Below the pieces are notes generated by a model, which saw only the letters and a list, made by a program, of their open reading frames with translations, was not told the origin of the DNA and did not search any database. A stretch of 6,934 nt of DNA, taken from CAZESS01 sp964594625 (GTDB lineage: Archaea > Thermoplasmatota > E2 > UBA202 > DSCA01). The first letter of the stretch is position 1; each line of letters starts with the position of its first letter. The position numbers and the translations under genes were made by a program. The DNA lies in contig CAZQNC010000071.1 of NCBI GenBank assembly GCA_964594625.1, forward strand, positions 1-6,934, read 5' to 3'. Shown piece after piece: positions 1-5,698 of this stretch.

Positions 1-890
1 CACATGTCGCCGTTGTCCCTGAAGGCGGGGCCGGGCGGTCCGCGCTTGCCCCGGATCTCGTCATCTGCGGCGCCGTAGTCGCCCCAGCGGCCGCCGTAGT
101 CGAGCCAGTTTTGCCCTGCGTCGTGGTTGCCCGCACCTGTCTCGCCGAGCATAACCAGGTCGTAGTCTTCGGGCGCCAGGGTTTCGCCGTCGTTGCCGAC
201 GTGGTCGCTGGCCAGGCCGAGGAGTCCCTGGTAGGAGCGGAAATAGTTGGCGTGGCTGCCCCGGGCGACGTACACGTGAGGATGGGTGTCGCTTCTGTCG
301 ACCTGGCTCCATGAAGCGCGCTGCCCGTGGAGATGCTGGCTGTACATCGCCTCGACCGGCTCGCCGGCTCCGTTGAACACGACCTGTATCATCTCCCAGT
401 CGCCCTCGTGGGTGTTGAGCGTGCCTGTGTTGAAGGCGTAGAACAGCCAGTACTGGACCACGGTAGTACCGTTGCCCGCGGGGAATACGTGGGCGTAGAC
501 GACGGGGTCACGTGTCTCGGCATAGGTCGTGTAGTCGTCGACAATATATCGGTCGTCGACGGTGCCCCTCCGGTTGTCGAGATAGTAGGTGTCGCCGCTA
601 TATGCGCCGAGCAACTCGGCTGTCGGCGTCGCGGTTATCAGCGTCGACGTGTTGCCCTCGCTGCGGTTGAGATTCGCGTTGGCCAGATGGTAGTCGACGG
701 CGACCGGGAACAGCTCCTCGTCCCGCTCGAAAAAGAGCCGGGGCGCGTAGGTTTCCGCCAGCTGCTGCTCCTCCGGGTCGTCCAGGCCGTCGGTGTCGTT
801 GTCCGCGGCGGTTGCGCTCTGCAGCAATACAATACAGCACACCACAACAGCCGCTCCCAAGAAAAGGCGCTTTGACGCCGTAAGCGACAT
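1..890 (-). CDS. Secreted Vps62-like (HEGDWE-motif) protein with calcium-loop motif, 3' end cut by window
   Basis: The frame is open from ATG at 890 to the window edge (296 codons, no stop), so the C-terminus is missing. Residues 1-29 form a signal peptide (basic start, hydrophobic core, AxA-type end at ATA). Next, DNDTDGLDDPEE (30-41) matches the DxDxDGLxDxxE calcium loop of thrombospondin-3-like and dockerin-like repeats. The main domain resembles Vps62/DUF946-type proteins: YAPRLFF (48-54), HEGDWE (161-166), YSQHLHG (183-189), HPHVYVARGSHANYF (203-217), YGGRWGDYG (265-273) and GPPGP (284-288). HEGDWE also recalls the GHRHDWE signature of NPP1 necrosis-inducing proteins, but the surrounding sequence fits Vps62 better. 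Four N-glycosylation sequons (N31, N75, N80, N140) suit an exported protein. It follows the M14 peptidase gene by 50 bp on the same strand, so co-transcription is likely. The biochemical role of the family is not established. Family assignment is fairly sure; function is unknown. Confidence 0.8.
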   Translation of the reverse strand, partial: MSLTASKRLFLGAAVVVCCIVLLQSATAADNDTDGLDDPEEQQLAETYAPRLFFERDEELFPVAVDYHLANANLNRSEGNTSTLITATPTAELLGAYSGDTYYLDNRRGTVDDRYIVDDYTTYAETRDPVVYAHVFPAGNGTTVVQYWLFYAFNTGTLNTHEGDWEMIQVVFNGAGEPVEAMYSQHLHGQRASWSQVDRSDTHPHVYVARGSHANYFRSYQGLLGLASDHVGNDGETLAPEDYDLVMLGETGAGNHDAGQNWLDYGGRWGDYGAADDEIRGKRGPPGPAFRDNGDM

Positions 891-893
891 GTT

Positions 894-902
894 CCTCACC
901 TC
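894..902 (-). promoter_or_regulatory. Shine-Dalgarno site of the Vps62-like gene
   Basis: On the minus strand GAGGTGAGG ends three bases before the ATG at 890. It matches the archaeal anti-Shine-Dalgarno complement GGAGGTGA closely and fixes the start codon. It contrasts with the housekeeping genes in this window, which lack such a site, and fits translation from a leadered or polycistronic mRNA. Confidence 0.75.
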
Positions 903-910
903 TGTATCCC

Positions 911-938
911 CTTTCAGCTATTAAAACGTATCTGAAAG
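911..938. repeat. 7-bp perfect inverted repeat with AT-rich 14-nt loop
   Basis: CTTTCAG (911-917) and CTGAAAG (932-938) are exact reverse complements separated by 14 AT-rich bases. On the minus strand the loop carries TTTTAATA (926-919), a TATA-like element about 36 nt before the Vps62-like start codon. The element lies just after the M14 peptidase stop codon (941-943). It could be an mRNA hairpin between the two genes, or an operator flanking an internal promoter. There is no long T-run, so a classical terminator is less likely. Confidence 0.4.
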
Positions 939-940
939 CC

Positions 941-2539
941 TCATGCGACGTGGACGTGGACGACGGGGCTGTACCACCAGAGCCGGCCCTGGATTTCCTG
1001 CAGGCCGTCGGTGCCCTGCCGCGCCTCGTAGAACTCGGGGTCGGTGCGCTCCCTGACAAGCCGGAGGTAGGGGTCGGTGCCGTAGAAGAGGCGGCCGTGC
1101 GGCGTGCCGTAGCGCTGGTCGACCTGGGCCTTGGCCACGACGTAGTAGTCGCCGGGCTCGTCGAAAGACAGCCGGGCGCTGTATGTCACGGGCTGCGTGT
1201 CGCCGTCCAGGGCGCTGTGCCAGCCGGTGCCGCCCTGCCAGTCGCCCGCGTGCTCGTCGTAATCTTCGGTGGTATGCGTGTAGTTGTGAACGGGGTCGGG
1301 GTCGGTGCCCCACTGCAGCATGGTGTGGTCGACGACCAGGCTGCCGTTGACCTGCCATCGGAAGATATGGGTGCCCGGCTGGACGTGTTCATCCGGCATC
1401 GTTGTCCAGCGGACGGAGGGCTGCGCCAGGTCTATCTGGTGGAGCAGGTAGCGCCGTATTTCCATGCCGAAGCCCAGAGCGGTGTCGTTGCCGAGGAGCT
1501 CCCACCGGTCGATGTGTTTCTCGTAGTCGTAGACCTCGTACAGGTGCCACATGATGCCCGCGCCGGGGTAGCCGCCGTTGGCTTCGTCGTTGACATGGCG
1601 GTCCTCCCGCGGATTGCGTGACACGTCGGCGCCGTACGCCCAGCAGACCAGGGCGCCGTCGATGCTGTCCACGAAGCTCGTTATCGGGCCGACGTCCCAG
1701 CCGGCCAGGTCGCCGCCGAAGTCGCCCATGTAGTCGGCGACGCGGACCGACGCTGCATCGTAGAAATAAAAGTCGGGCGGCGCGTAGTTGTACGGCGTCC
1801 ACGTGACGGGGCTGACGGCCTTGACCATCCAGTGGGAGTTGAACCAGGGGTACATGAGCTTCCGCAGTCCCTCGTGGAAGTCGCAGCCCACCCGGACGGT
1901 GTGATTGTTGACGAAGCGCACCAGCGTTTTGCCGGGCACGGAGCCCCAGCAGATGGGCGGCCCCCACGCCCCGGGGCCGTTGTAGTCGGCCTCGCGGTTC
2001 AAATCCCAGCCGTTGTAGTCCCTCCGCCGGTTGTGGTCGTACGCCCAGGGATTGTGGCTTATCTCGATGTATATCTCCCGGTTGTCCACCAGCCAGCGGA
2101 GCCAGGCCTTGTCATAGTTGGGACAAGGCTCGTCGGTGTACGCCATGCGCATCAGCCAGTCCGTGAACCAGTACAGGCAGTTCGTCCCGATTTTTTCGAC
2201 GCCGTGCGGGCTGCCCAGGAAGAGCACCTCGGGCTTGTCCAGACCGCGGCTTTCGTTGGTGACGCGGACGTACCAGCAGTCGTAGCCGCCGGCAACCCGG
2301 CCGGTGCCATAAAGCTCGTTGGCCTTGAACGTCTCGATATACCGGGGATACTGTTCCTCGAGCGACTGGTACCAGCCGACGAGCTCCGAGTAGTTCCCGG
2401 CAAACGTGTAGGAATCCGCCGTGGCCGCCCGGGTGGGAGACGGCCCGGGCCGCTCGACGGAGCGCTGGCTCATCAGCTGTGCGGACGATGCCCCGACCAG
2501 CAGGCCGACAACCAGCATGGAAATAATGACGTGTCGCAC
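941..2539 (-). CDS. Secreted M14-family zinc metallocarboxypeptidase-like protein
   Basis: From the GTG at 2539 the product has 532 residues. Residues 1-20 are a signal peptide (MRHVIISMLVVGLLVG, then SSA). The catalytic domain shows an M14 set in order: HGVE (112-115, the HxxE zinc pair), DLNR (179-182, substrate-carboxylate Arg), FHEG (221-224, third zinc ligand H222), YPGAG (324-328, Tyr like Y248 of carboxypeptidase A) and WELL (346-349, E347 like the general base E270). The Y324-E347 spacing (23) is close to the 22 of carboxypeptidase A. Family knowledge says such enzymes remove C-terminal residues from peptides outside the cell. Six cysteines after the signal peptide all fall in the catalytic domain, suggesting disulfides. 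The last 150 or so residues look like a beta-sandwich. The frame extends upstream to a GTG at 2581, but that adds a cysteine-rich stretch before the signal peptide and precedes the expected transcription start. It probably forms an operon with the Vps62-like gene. Substrate is unknown. Confidence 0.82.
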   Translation of the reverse strand: MRHVIISMLVVGLLVGASSAQLMSQRSVERPGPSPTRAATADSYTFAGNYSELVGWYQSLEEQYPRYIETFKANELYGTGRVAGGYDCWYVRVTNESRGLDKPEVLFLGSPHGVEKIGTNCLYWFTDWLMRMAYTDEPCPNYDKAWLRWLVDNREIYIEISHNPWAYDHNRRRDYNGWDLNREADYNGPGAWGPPICWGSVPGKTLVRFVNNHTVRVGCDFHEGLRKLMYPWFNSHWMVKAVSPVTWTPYNYAPPDFYFYDAASVRVADYMGDFGGDLAGWDVGPITSFVDSIDGALVCWAYGADVSRNPREDRHVNDEANGGYPGAGIMWHLYEVYDYEKHIDRWELLGNDTALGFGMEIRRYLLHQIDLAQPSVRWTTMPDEHVQPGTHIFRWQVNGSLVVDHTMLQWGTDPDPVHNYTHTTEDYDEHAGDWQGGTGWHSALDGDTQPVTYSARLSFDEPGDYYVVAKAQVDQRYGTPHGRLFYGTDPYLRLVRERTDPEFYEARQGTDGLQEIQGRLWWYSPVVHVHVA

Positions 2540-2560
2540 ACCGCCACAACAGATAGCTGA

Positions 2561-2570
2561 ACATAAATGG
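2561..2570 (-). promoter_or_regulatory. TATA-type promoter of the M14 peptidase gene
   Basis: On the minus strand CCATTTATGT lies with its first T (2567) 28 nt before the GTG at 2539. A-rich GGAAC upstream could serve as the BRE. This spacing predicts transcription starting at or next to the GTG, that is, a leaderless mRNA, and is the main reason for choosing that start. No clear Shine-Dalgarno site precedes the GTG, only a weak GGCGGT. Confidence 0.5.
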
Positions 2571-2580
2571 TTCCGTGCCA

Positions 2581-2588
2581 CTTATAAA
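2581..2588 (+). promoter_or_regulatory. TATA-type promoter of tsr3
   Basis: CTTATAAA is an almost ideal archaeal TATA box. Its first T (2582) is 27 nt before the ATG at 2609, which predicts a leaderless transcript. No Shine-Dalgarno site precedes that ATG. The element lies 11 bp from the oppositely directed TATA element of the M14 gene, so binding of the two initiation complexes may interfere. Confidence 0.65.
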
Positions 2589-2597
2589 CCCCGGGGT
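2588..2597. repeat. 10-bp GC-rich palindrome downstream of the tsr3 TATA box
   Basis: ACCCCGGGGT is a perfect palindrome touching the 3' edge of the TATA box and ending 11 bases before the predicted start of tsr3. The position would suit an operator that blocks RNA polymerase, but a short GC palindrome in GC-rich DNA can arise by chance. Confidence 0.25.
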
Positions 2598-2608
2598 GTT
2601 GTATCAGC

Positions 2609-3127
2609 ATGCGGCCCGCGTTCCGTCTGCTGGCCCTCCATCTCGACCAGGACGACCCCCGGAAATGCAGCGCCCGGCGGCTGGCACAGTTCGACCTCGC
2701 CACCCTCGTGACATCGGGGCATAGGCTGCCGTCCGGCGGGGTGCTCCTCGACCCCCGGGCGGACAAAGCGCTCTCCGCCGAGGACAGGAACTGCAGCAGC
2801 GTCGTCGCCGTGGACTGCTCATGGAAACGGGCCGAACAGGTGTTCGCATCGCTGGAGCGCCGTATGCCCGCACGCGCATTGCCGTTTCTGGTGCCGGCCA
2901 ACCCGGTCAACTATGGCAAGCCGGCCAGGCTGTCGACGGCGGAGGCGTTCGCCGCGGCGTTGTACATCCTGGGCGACGTGGATGGCGCCGAGATGGTGAT
3001 GTCCAAGTTCAAATGGGGGCCACATTTTTTGCAGTTGAACCGGCAGCCGCTGGAGGACTACCGTCGGGCCGGGAGCAGCGCAGAGGTCGTCGAGATGATG
3101 CATGCCTATCTGCCCGGGGATGATTAA
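2609..3127 (+). CDS. tsr3: Tsr3-type rRNA 3-amino-3-carboxypropyltransferase
   Basis: A 172-residue protein, normal length for archaeal Tsr3 (formerly DUF367). Family members transfer the aminocarboxypropyl group of S-adenosylmethionine to a uridine or N1-methylpseudouridine of small-subunit rRNA during ribosome assembly, in the cytoplasm. Characteristic blocks are HLDQDDPRKCS (11-21), LLDPRADKALSAEDR (46-60), VAVDCSWK (66-73), ANPVNYGKPARLSTAEAF (97-114) and SKFKWGPHF (132-140); the last three are the family hallmarks and surround the SAM pocket in known structures. The product starts at ATG 2609, placed 27 nt from a TATA box with no Shine-Dalgarno site. The next gene begins 38 bp downstream on the same strand, so partial co-transcription is possible. 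The sequence is complete with no missing key block. Identification is strong; the exact modified nucleotide is inferred from the family. Confidence 0.95.
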   Translation: MRPAFRLLALHLDQDDPRKCSARRLAQFDLATLVTSGHRLPSGGVLLDPRADKALSAEDRNCSSVVAVDCSWKRAEQVFASLERRMPARALPFLVPANPVNYGKPARLSTAEAFAAALYILGDVDGAEMVMSKFKWGPHFLQLNRQPLEDYRRAGSSAEVVEMMHAYLPGDD

Positions 3128-3128
3128 A

Positions 3129-3138
3129 GGTTAAAAAG
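3129..3138 (+). promoter_or_regulatory. Possible TATA element of the kinase-family gene
   Basis: GGTTAAAAAG lies just after the tsr3 stop codon. The first T (3131) is 35 nt before the ATG at 3166, so a transcript from here would carry a leader of only about 8 nt. The gene may also be read through from tsr3. Confidence 0.4.
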
Positions 3139-3165
3139 CCGCGCTGGTTATACGACCGTGGTAGC

Positions 3166-3657
3166 ATGGAAATCAAAACGGTGAAGATAGAAAAGCCAGA
3201 GGACATGAACTTTATCCTGGGGCAGTCGCATTTCATCAAAAGCGTGGAAGATCTCTACGAGGCACTGGTCAACGTCCCCGGCGCCCGGTTCGGCCTGGCG
3301 TTCTGCGAGGCATCCGGCCCCCGCCTGGCCCGGGTGGACGGCAACGACGAGGAGCTAAAGAAGCTGGCCGTCGACAACGCCAGGCGTATCGGCGCCGGTC
3401 ATTCCTTCATCATTTTCCTGGAAAACTGCTTTCCCATCAGCGTGCTCAACGCCATAAAGAACGTGCCCGAGGTCTGCCGCATCTTCTGCGCCACCGCGAA
3501 CCCGACGACGGTGCTGGTCGCCGAGAGCAACATGGACGGCGAGACAGGCAGGGGCATCCTGGGCGTCATCGACGGCTACACGCCCCTGGGCGTCGAGGAT
3601 GACGACGACGTAGCTGAGCGAAAAGAGTTCCTGCGGTCCATCGGGTACAAGCGCTAG
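3166..3657 (+). CDS. Adenosine-specific kinase family protein (DUF355)
   Basis: A complete 163-residue protein of the PF04008 family, annotated as adenosine-specific kinase after work on a Pyrobaculum member. The physiological role is thinly supported, so treat the kinase name with caution. Typical blocks are GARFGLAFCEASGPRLAR (39-56), GNDEELKKLAVDNA (59-72), GAGHSFIIFLEN (76-87), IFCATANPTTVLVAE (106-120) and GRGILGVIDG (128-137), followed by an acidic stretch and a basic C-terminus. Length and motif order fit the family throughout. The ATG at 3166 begins the usual conserved N-terminus (MEIKTVKIEKPE). The gene lies 38 bp after tsr3 and converges on purM, sharing the last four bases with it. 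Its neighbourhood with purM would suit a role in purine nucleotide supply, but that is inference only. Confidence 0.93.
   Translation: MEIKTVKIEKPEDMNFILGQSHFIKSVEDLYEALVNVPGARFGLAFCEASGPRLARVDGNDEELKKLAVDNARRIGAGHSFIIFLENCFPISVLNAIKNVPEVCRIFCATANPTTVLVAESNMDGETGRGILGVIDGYTPLGVEDDDDVAERKEFLRSIGYKR
3654..3657. other. Shared palindromic CTAG carrying the stop codons of two convergent genes
   Basis: Bases 3654-3657 are CTAG. The plus-strand gene stops at TAG 3655-3657 and purM stops at TAG 3656-3654 on the other strand. The two coding regions therefore overlap by exactly these four bases, with no intergenic spacer and no nearby T-rich terminator. Confidence 0.95.
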
Positions 3658-4622
3658 TATTGCAGCTCCAGCGAGGGCAATTCGGCGCCGCTTCCCCCGG
3701 TAACCTGGCCGACGACCCGGGCCTCCATGTCGGCATGCTCCGCCAGTATGCTGAGAGTGGCATCCACGTCGGCGCTGTCGACCACGATGGCAAGCCCCAT
3801 GCCCATGTTGAACGTCTGGTACATCTCCCGGTCGGTGACGTTGCCCAGGTCCTGGATGACCGCATAGATATGCTGGGGCTCGAACGGGTCGTCGATGGAA
3901 AAGCACACCTGGCTGGAGAGGCGCTTGAGGTTGCGGAGGCCGCCGCCCGTTATATGGGAGATGCCCTTGACGTCGACCTGGTTCCACAGCGCCAGGGTTT
4001 CTCGGACATAGATACGGGTGGGCTCGAGCAGGGCGTCGCCGACCGTTACATCGGAGGTGGGCAGTGCATCGCTGTAATCGTAGCCGTTTTCGGTGAACAC
4101 CGTGCGGGCGAGCGTGTACCCGTTGGAATGCAGGCCGCTGCTCCGCAGTCCGACGATGACGTCGCCCGGCTCGATGGCCTGCGGCAGCTCGTGTTCGACG
4201 ACGGCGACGCATGTGCCCGCCAGATCGAACCCGCTGATGATCTCCGGCAGCGTGGCGGTTTCGCCGCCGACGATGGGGATGCCGGCGATGTCGGCGCCGC
4301 GTTGCAGCCCCCGGGCGATGGCCGCTGCCTTCTCTTTGTCGGTGGCTTCCATGGCGAGGTAGTCGACGAAGGCCAGGGGGCGGGCACCCATGCAGAGGGC
4401 GTCGTTGACGTTCATGGCCATGCAGTCGATGCCCACGGTGTCCCACCGCCGCATTTCATCGGCGATGATGACCTTGGAGCCGACGCCGTCGGTGCACATG
4501 ACCAGGCGGTGGCCGTCGAGCTCGACGGCGTCGGTGCCGCCGACGGCGGAGACGATGCCCGAGACGGCTCGTTCTTCTTCGTCGATGTCGACGCCTGCGT
4601 CTGCGTAGCTCATGTGCTTCAT
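3654..4622 (-). CDS. purM: Phosphoribosylformylglycinamidine cyclo-ligase (AIR synthase)
   Basis: PurM closes the imidazole ring of formylglycinamidine ribonucleotide in an ATP-dependent step, giving aminoimidazole ribonucleotide, in de novo purine synthesis (cytoplasm, dimer). From ATG 4622 it has 322 residues, slightly short but normal for archaea. Family blocks are SYADAGVDID (5-14), TDGVGSK (44-50), GIDCMAMNVNDALCMGARPL (64-83), GIPIVGGETATLP (114-126), GLRSSGLHSNGYTL (158-171), LLEPTRIYV (198-206), HITGGGL (223-229) and FNMGMG (271-276). The frame stays open upstream to ATG 4670, but those 16 extra residues have no family counterpart and lie before the predicted transcription start. Starts at 4622 or at 4613 (MSYADAG) are both reasonable; 4622 sits about 26 nt from the TATA box. 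It converges on the kinase-family gene and is divergent from rnz. Confidence 0.95.
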   Translation of the reverse strand: MKHMSYADAGVDIDEEERAVSGIVSAVGGTDAVELDGHRLVMCTDGVGSKVIIADEMRRWDTVGIDCMAMNVNDALCMGARPLAFVDYLAMEATDKEKAAAIARGLQRGADIAGIPIVGGETATLPEIISGFDLAGTCVAVVEHELPQAIEPGDVIVGLRSSGLHSNGYTLARTVFTENGYDYSDALPTSDVTVGDALLEPTRIYVRETLALWNQVDVKGISHITGGGLRNLKRLSSQVCFSIDDPFEPQHIYAVIQDLGNVTDREMYQTFNMGMGLAIVVDSADVDATLSILAEHADMEARVVGQVTGGSGAELPSLELQY

Positions 4623-4641
4623 ATGCTGACATGCCTTCGGG

Positions 4642-4656
4642 CCATTTATGTTTATT
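4642..4656 (-). promoter_or_regulatory. TATA-type promoter of purM
   Basis: On the minus strand AATAAACATAAATGG carries an ATAAAT element whose T (4648) is 26 nt before ATG 4622, predicting a leaderless or nearly leaderless mRNA. No Shine-Dalgarno site precedes the ATG. The AATAAA part could be the BRE or an alternative TATA box a few bases further upstream. Confidence 0.5.
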
Positions 4657-4667
4657 GCCCGCCCAAA

Positions 4668-4677
4668 CATTTTTTAT
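4668..4677 (+). promoter_or_regulatory. TATA-type promoter of rnz
   Basis: CATTTTTTAT has T4671 27 nt before the ATG at 4698, the same spacing as for tsr3. CCAAAC just upstream is a plausible BRE. The spacing predicts a leaderless transcript. A weak AGGGTG lies at 4691-4696, too close to the ATG to act as a normal Shine-Dalgarno site. Confidence 0.6.
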
Positions 4678-4697
4678 CGGCGGCTGCTTCAGGGTGC

Positions 4698-5612
4698 ATG
4701 CAGCTGTACATCCATTTCCTGGGGACCGGGGGCTCCTGGCCGTCGTCGCAGCGGAACGTGTCCGCCATCGCGGTCAAGCGGGGAAGCGACGTGCTGCTGT
4801 TCGACTGCGGGGAGGGCACCCAGCGGCAGCTGCAGAAGTCGGCGCTGAGCTACATGCAGGTCGACAGCATCTTCGTCACGCATTTCCACGGCGACCATTT
4901 CCTGGGGCTGCCGGGGTTGTTTCAGACATTGCAGCTGAACGACCGGGAGAAGCCACTGCACGTGTACGGGCCGCCGGGGATGGAGCGATTGGTGCAGCAG
5001 CTCACCCATATCGGGTATTTCAAGCCCGTCTTTGACATCTACGGCCACAGCCTGCAGCCGGGGGACGAGGTGCGCTTCGACGGGTACGGCGTGACCTGTC
5101 TGTCGGCGAACCACAAAGTGCCCGCCTACTGCTACTGTCTGGAGGAGGACAGTCGGCCGGGCCGGTTTCATAAGCAGCGGGCGCTCGAGCTCGGGGTGCC
5201 CGAGGGGCCATTGTTCGGGCGGCTGCAGAAGGGGCATCCGGTGGAGGTTGACGGCCGGACGGTGACGCCGGACATGGTGCTGGGGCCGCCGCGTCCGGGC
5301 AGAAAGATATCGTTGTCTGGGGACACCGCCCCGTTTGACGGGTTTGTCGGGTTCGCCCGGGGCAGCGACGTGCTCATCCATGAGGCGACGGCGGATGCGT
5401 CGCTGGAGGAGAAAGCTAACGAGTACGGTCATTCGTCGGCGCGGCAGGCCGCCGAGGTTGCCGCCGCCGCGGATGTCGACCGGCTGTATATCACCCATAT
5501 CAGTCCCCGGTACCGGGATGCATCGGAGATTGAGGCGGAGGCCCGTGCGGTGTTCCCGGAGAGCACCGTGGCCCATGATTTCATGCAGGTCGAGGTGGAG
5601 CTGAAGCAGTAG
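4698..5612 (+). CDS. rnz: Ribonuclease Z (tRNA 3' processing endonuclease, short form)
   Basis: RNase Z cuts the 3' trailer from precursor tRNAs just after the discriminator base, preparing the end for CCA. The 304-residue product has the length of the short form (dimeric metallo-beta-lactamase fold, two zinc ions). It begins MQLYIHFLGTGGSWPS, as is usual for the family. Further motifs are FDCGEGTQRQ (35-44), the zinc motif HFHGDH (62-67), H139 in SANHKVPAY, the flexible-arm/exosite stretch with GVPEGPLFGRLQKG (166-179), D209 in SGDTAP, HEATAD (228-233), GHSS (244-247; often HST elsewhere) and the last histidine ligand H267 in THISPRY. The frame is open far upstream through DNA antisense to purM, but the family N-terminus and the TATA position put the start at ATG 4698. 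It is divergent from purM across 75 bp. Confidence 0.96.
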   Translation: MQLYIHFLGTGGSWPSSQRNVSAIAVKRGSDVLLFDCGEGTQRQLQKSALSYMQVDSIFVTHFHGDHFLGLPGLFQTLQLNDREKPLHVYGPPGMERLVQQLTHIGYFKPVFDIYGHSLQPGDEVRFDGYGVTCLSANHKVPAYCYCLEEDSRPGRFHKQRALELGVPEGPLFGRLQKGHPVEVDGRTVTPDMVLGPPRPGRKISLSGDTAPFDGFVGFARGSDVLIHEATADASLEEKANEYGHSSARQAAEVAAAADVDRLYITHISPRYRDASEIEAEARAVFPESTVAHDFMQVEVELKQ

Positions 5613-5630
5613 CGCCGGCGGTTTCGGTTC

Positions 5631-5645
5631 GGTATATATTTATAG
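5631..5645 (+). promoter_or_regulatory. Strong TATA-type promoter of the PPC-domain gene
   Basis: GGTATATATTTATAG is the most AT-rich promoter-like element in the window. Transcription about 25 nt further on would start near 5660 and give a leader of roughly 35-40 nt before ATG 5699. A second, weaker element, TGTATTATAC (5656-5665), could start nearer the gene. Confidence 0.6.
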
Positions 5646-5664
5646 CGGTATCAGTTGTATTATA

Positions 5665-5694
5665 CGGAGGCGTAGCGGAGGAAAAAGGAGAGGT
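5665..5694 (+). promoter_or_regulatory. Leader with three Shine-Dalgarno-like purine blocks
   Basis: CGGAGG occurs at 5665-5670 and again at 5676-5681, and GGAGAGGT at 5687-5694. The last one ends four bases before ATG 5699 and is the functional candidate. The two upstream copies, 11 nt apart, have no start codon at normal spacing that opens a real gene. Confidence 0.6.
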
Positions 5695-5698
5695 AACA

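Noticed and set aside
161..166. Reading the HEGDWE motif (residues 161-166 of the left-edge protein, about bases 393-410) as a necrosis-inducing NPP1 toxin
   Set aside because: The surrounding blocks (YAP start, SQH, GSHANY, GRWG, GPPGP) fit Vps62-type proteins; only the short central motif resembles NPP1.
327..875. Plus-strand open frame of 182 codons opposite the Vps62-like gene
   Set aside because: The minus strand has a signal peptide, conserved family motifs and a Shine-Dalgarno site; the plus frame shows no recognisable motif.
950..2560. Plus-strand open frames of 223 and 242 codons opposite the M14 gene
   Set aside because: They are valine- and glycine-rich mirror translations of GC-rich coding DNA without ribosome binding sites or family similarity.
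941..2581. A longer version of the M14 peptidase starting at GTG 2581
   Set aside because: The start would touch the tsr3 TATA box and lie upstream of the predicted transcription start, and the extra 14 residues would place a cysteine-rich stretch ahead of a normal signal peptide. Not formally excluded.
3660..4697. A plus-strand frame of 346 codons, open across the whole of purM and in phase with rnz, which could be read as an N-terminal extension of RNase Z
   Set aside because: It is antisense to a strongly conserved gene, has no resemblance to RNase Z, and the family N-terminus plus a TATA box mark the start at 4698. Long antisense frames are expected in GC-rich genes that avoid certain codons.
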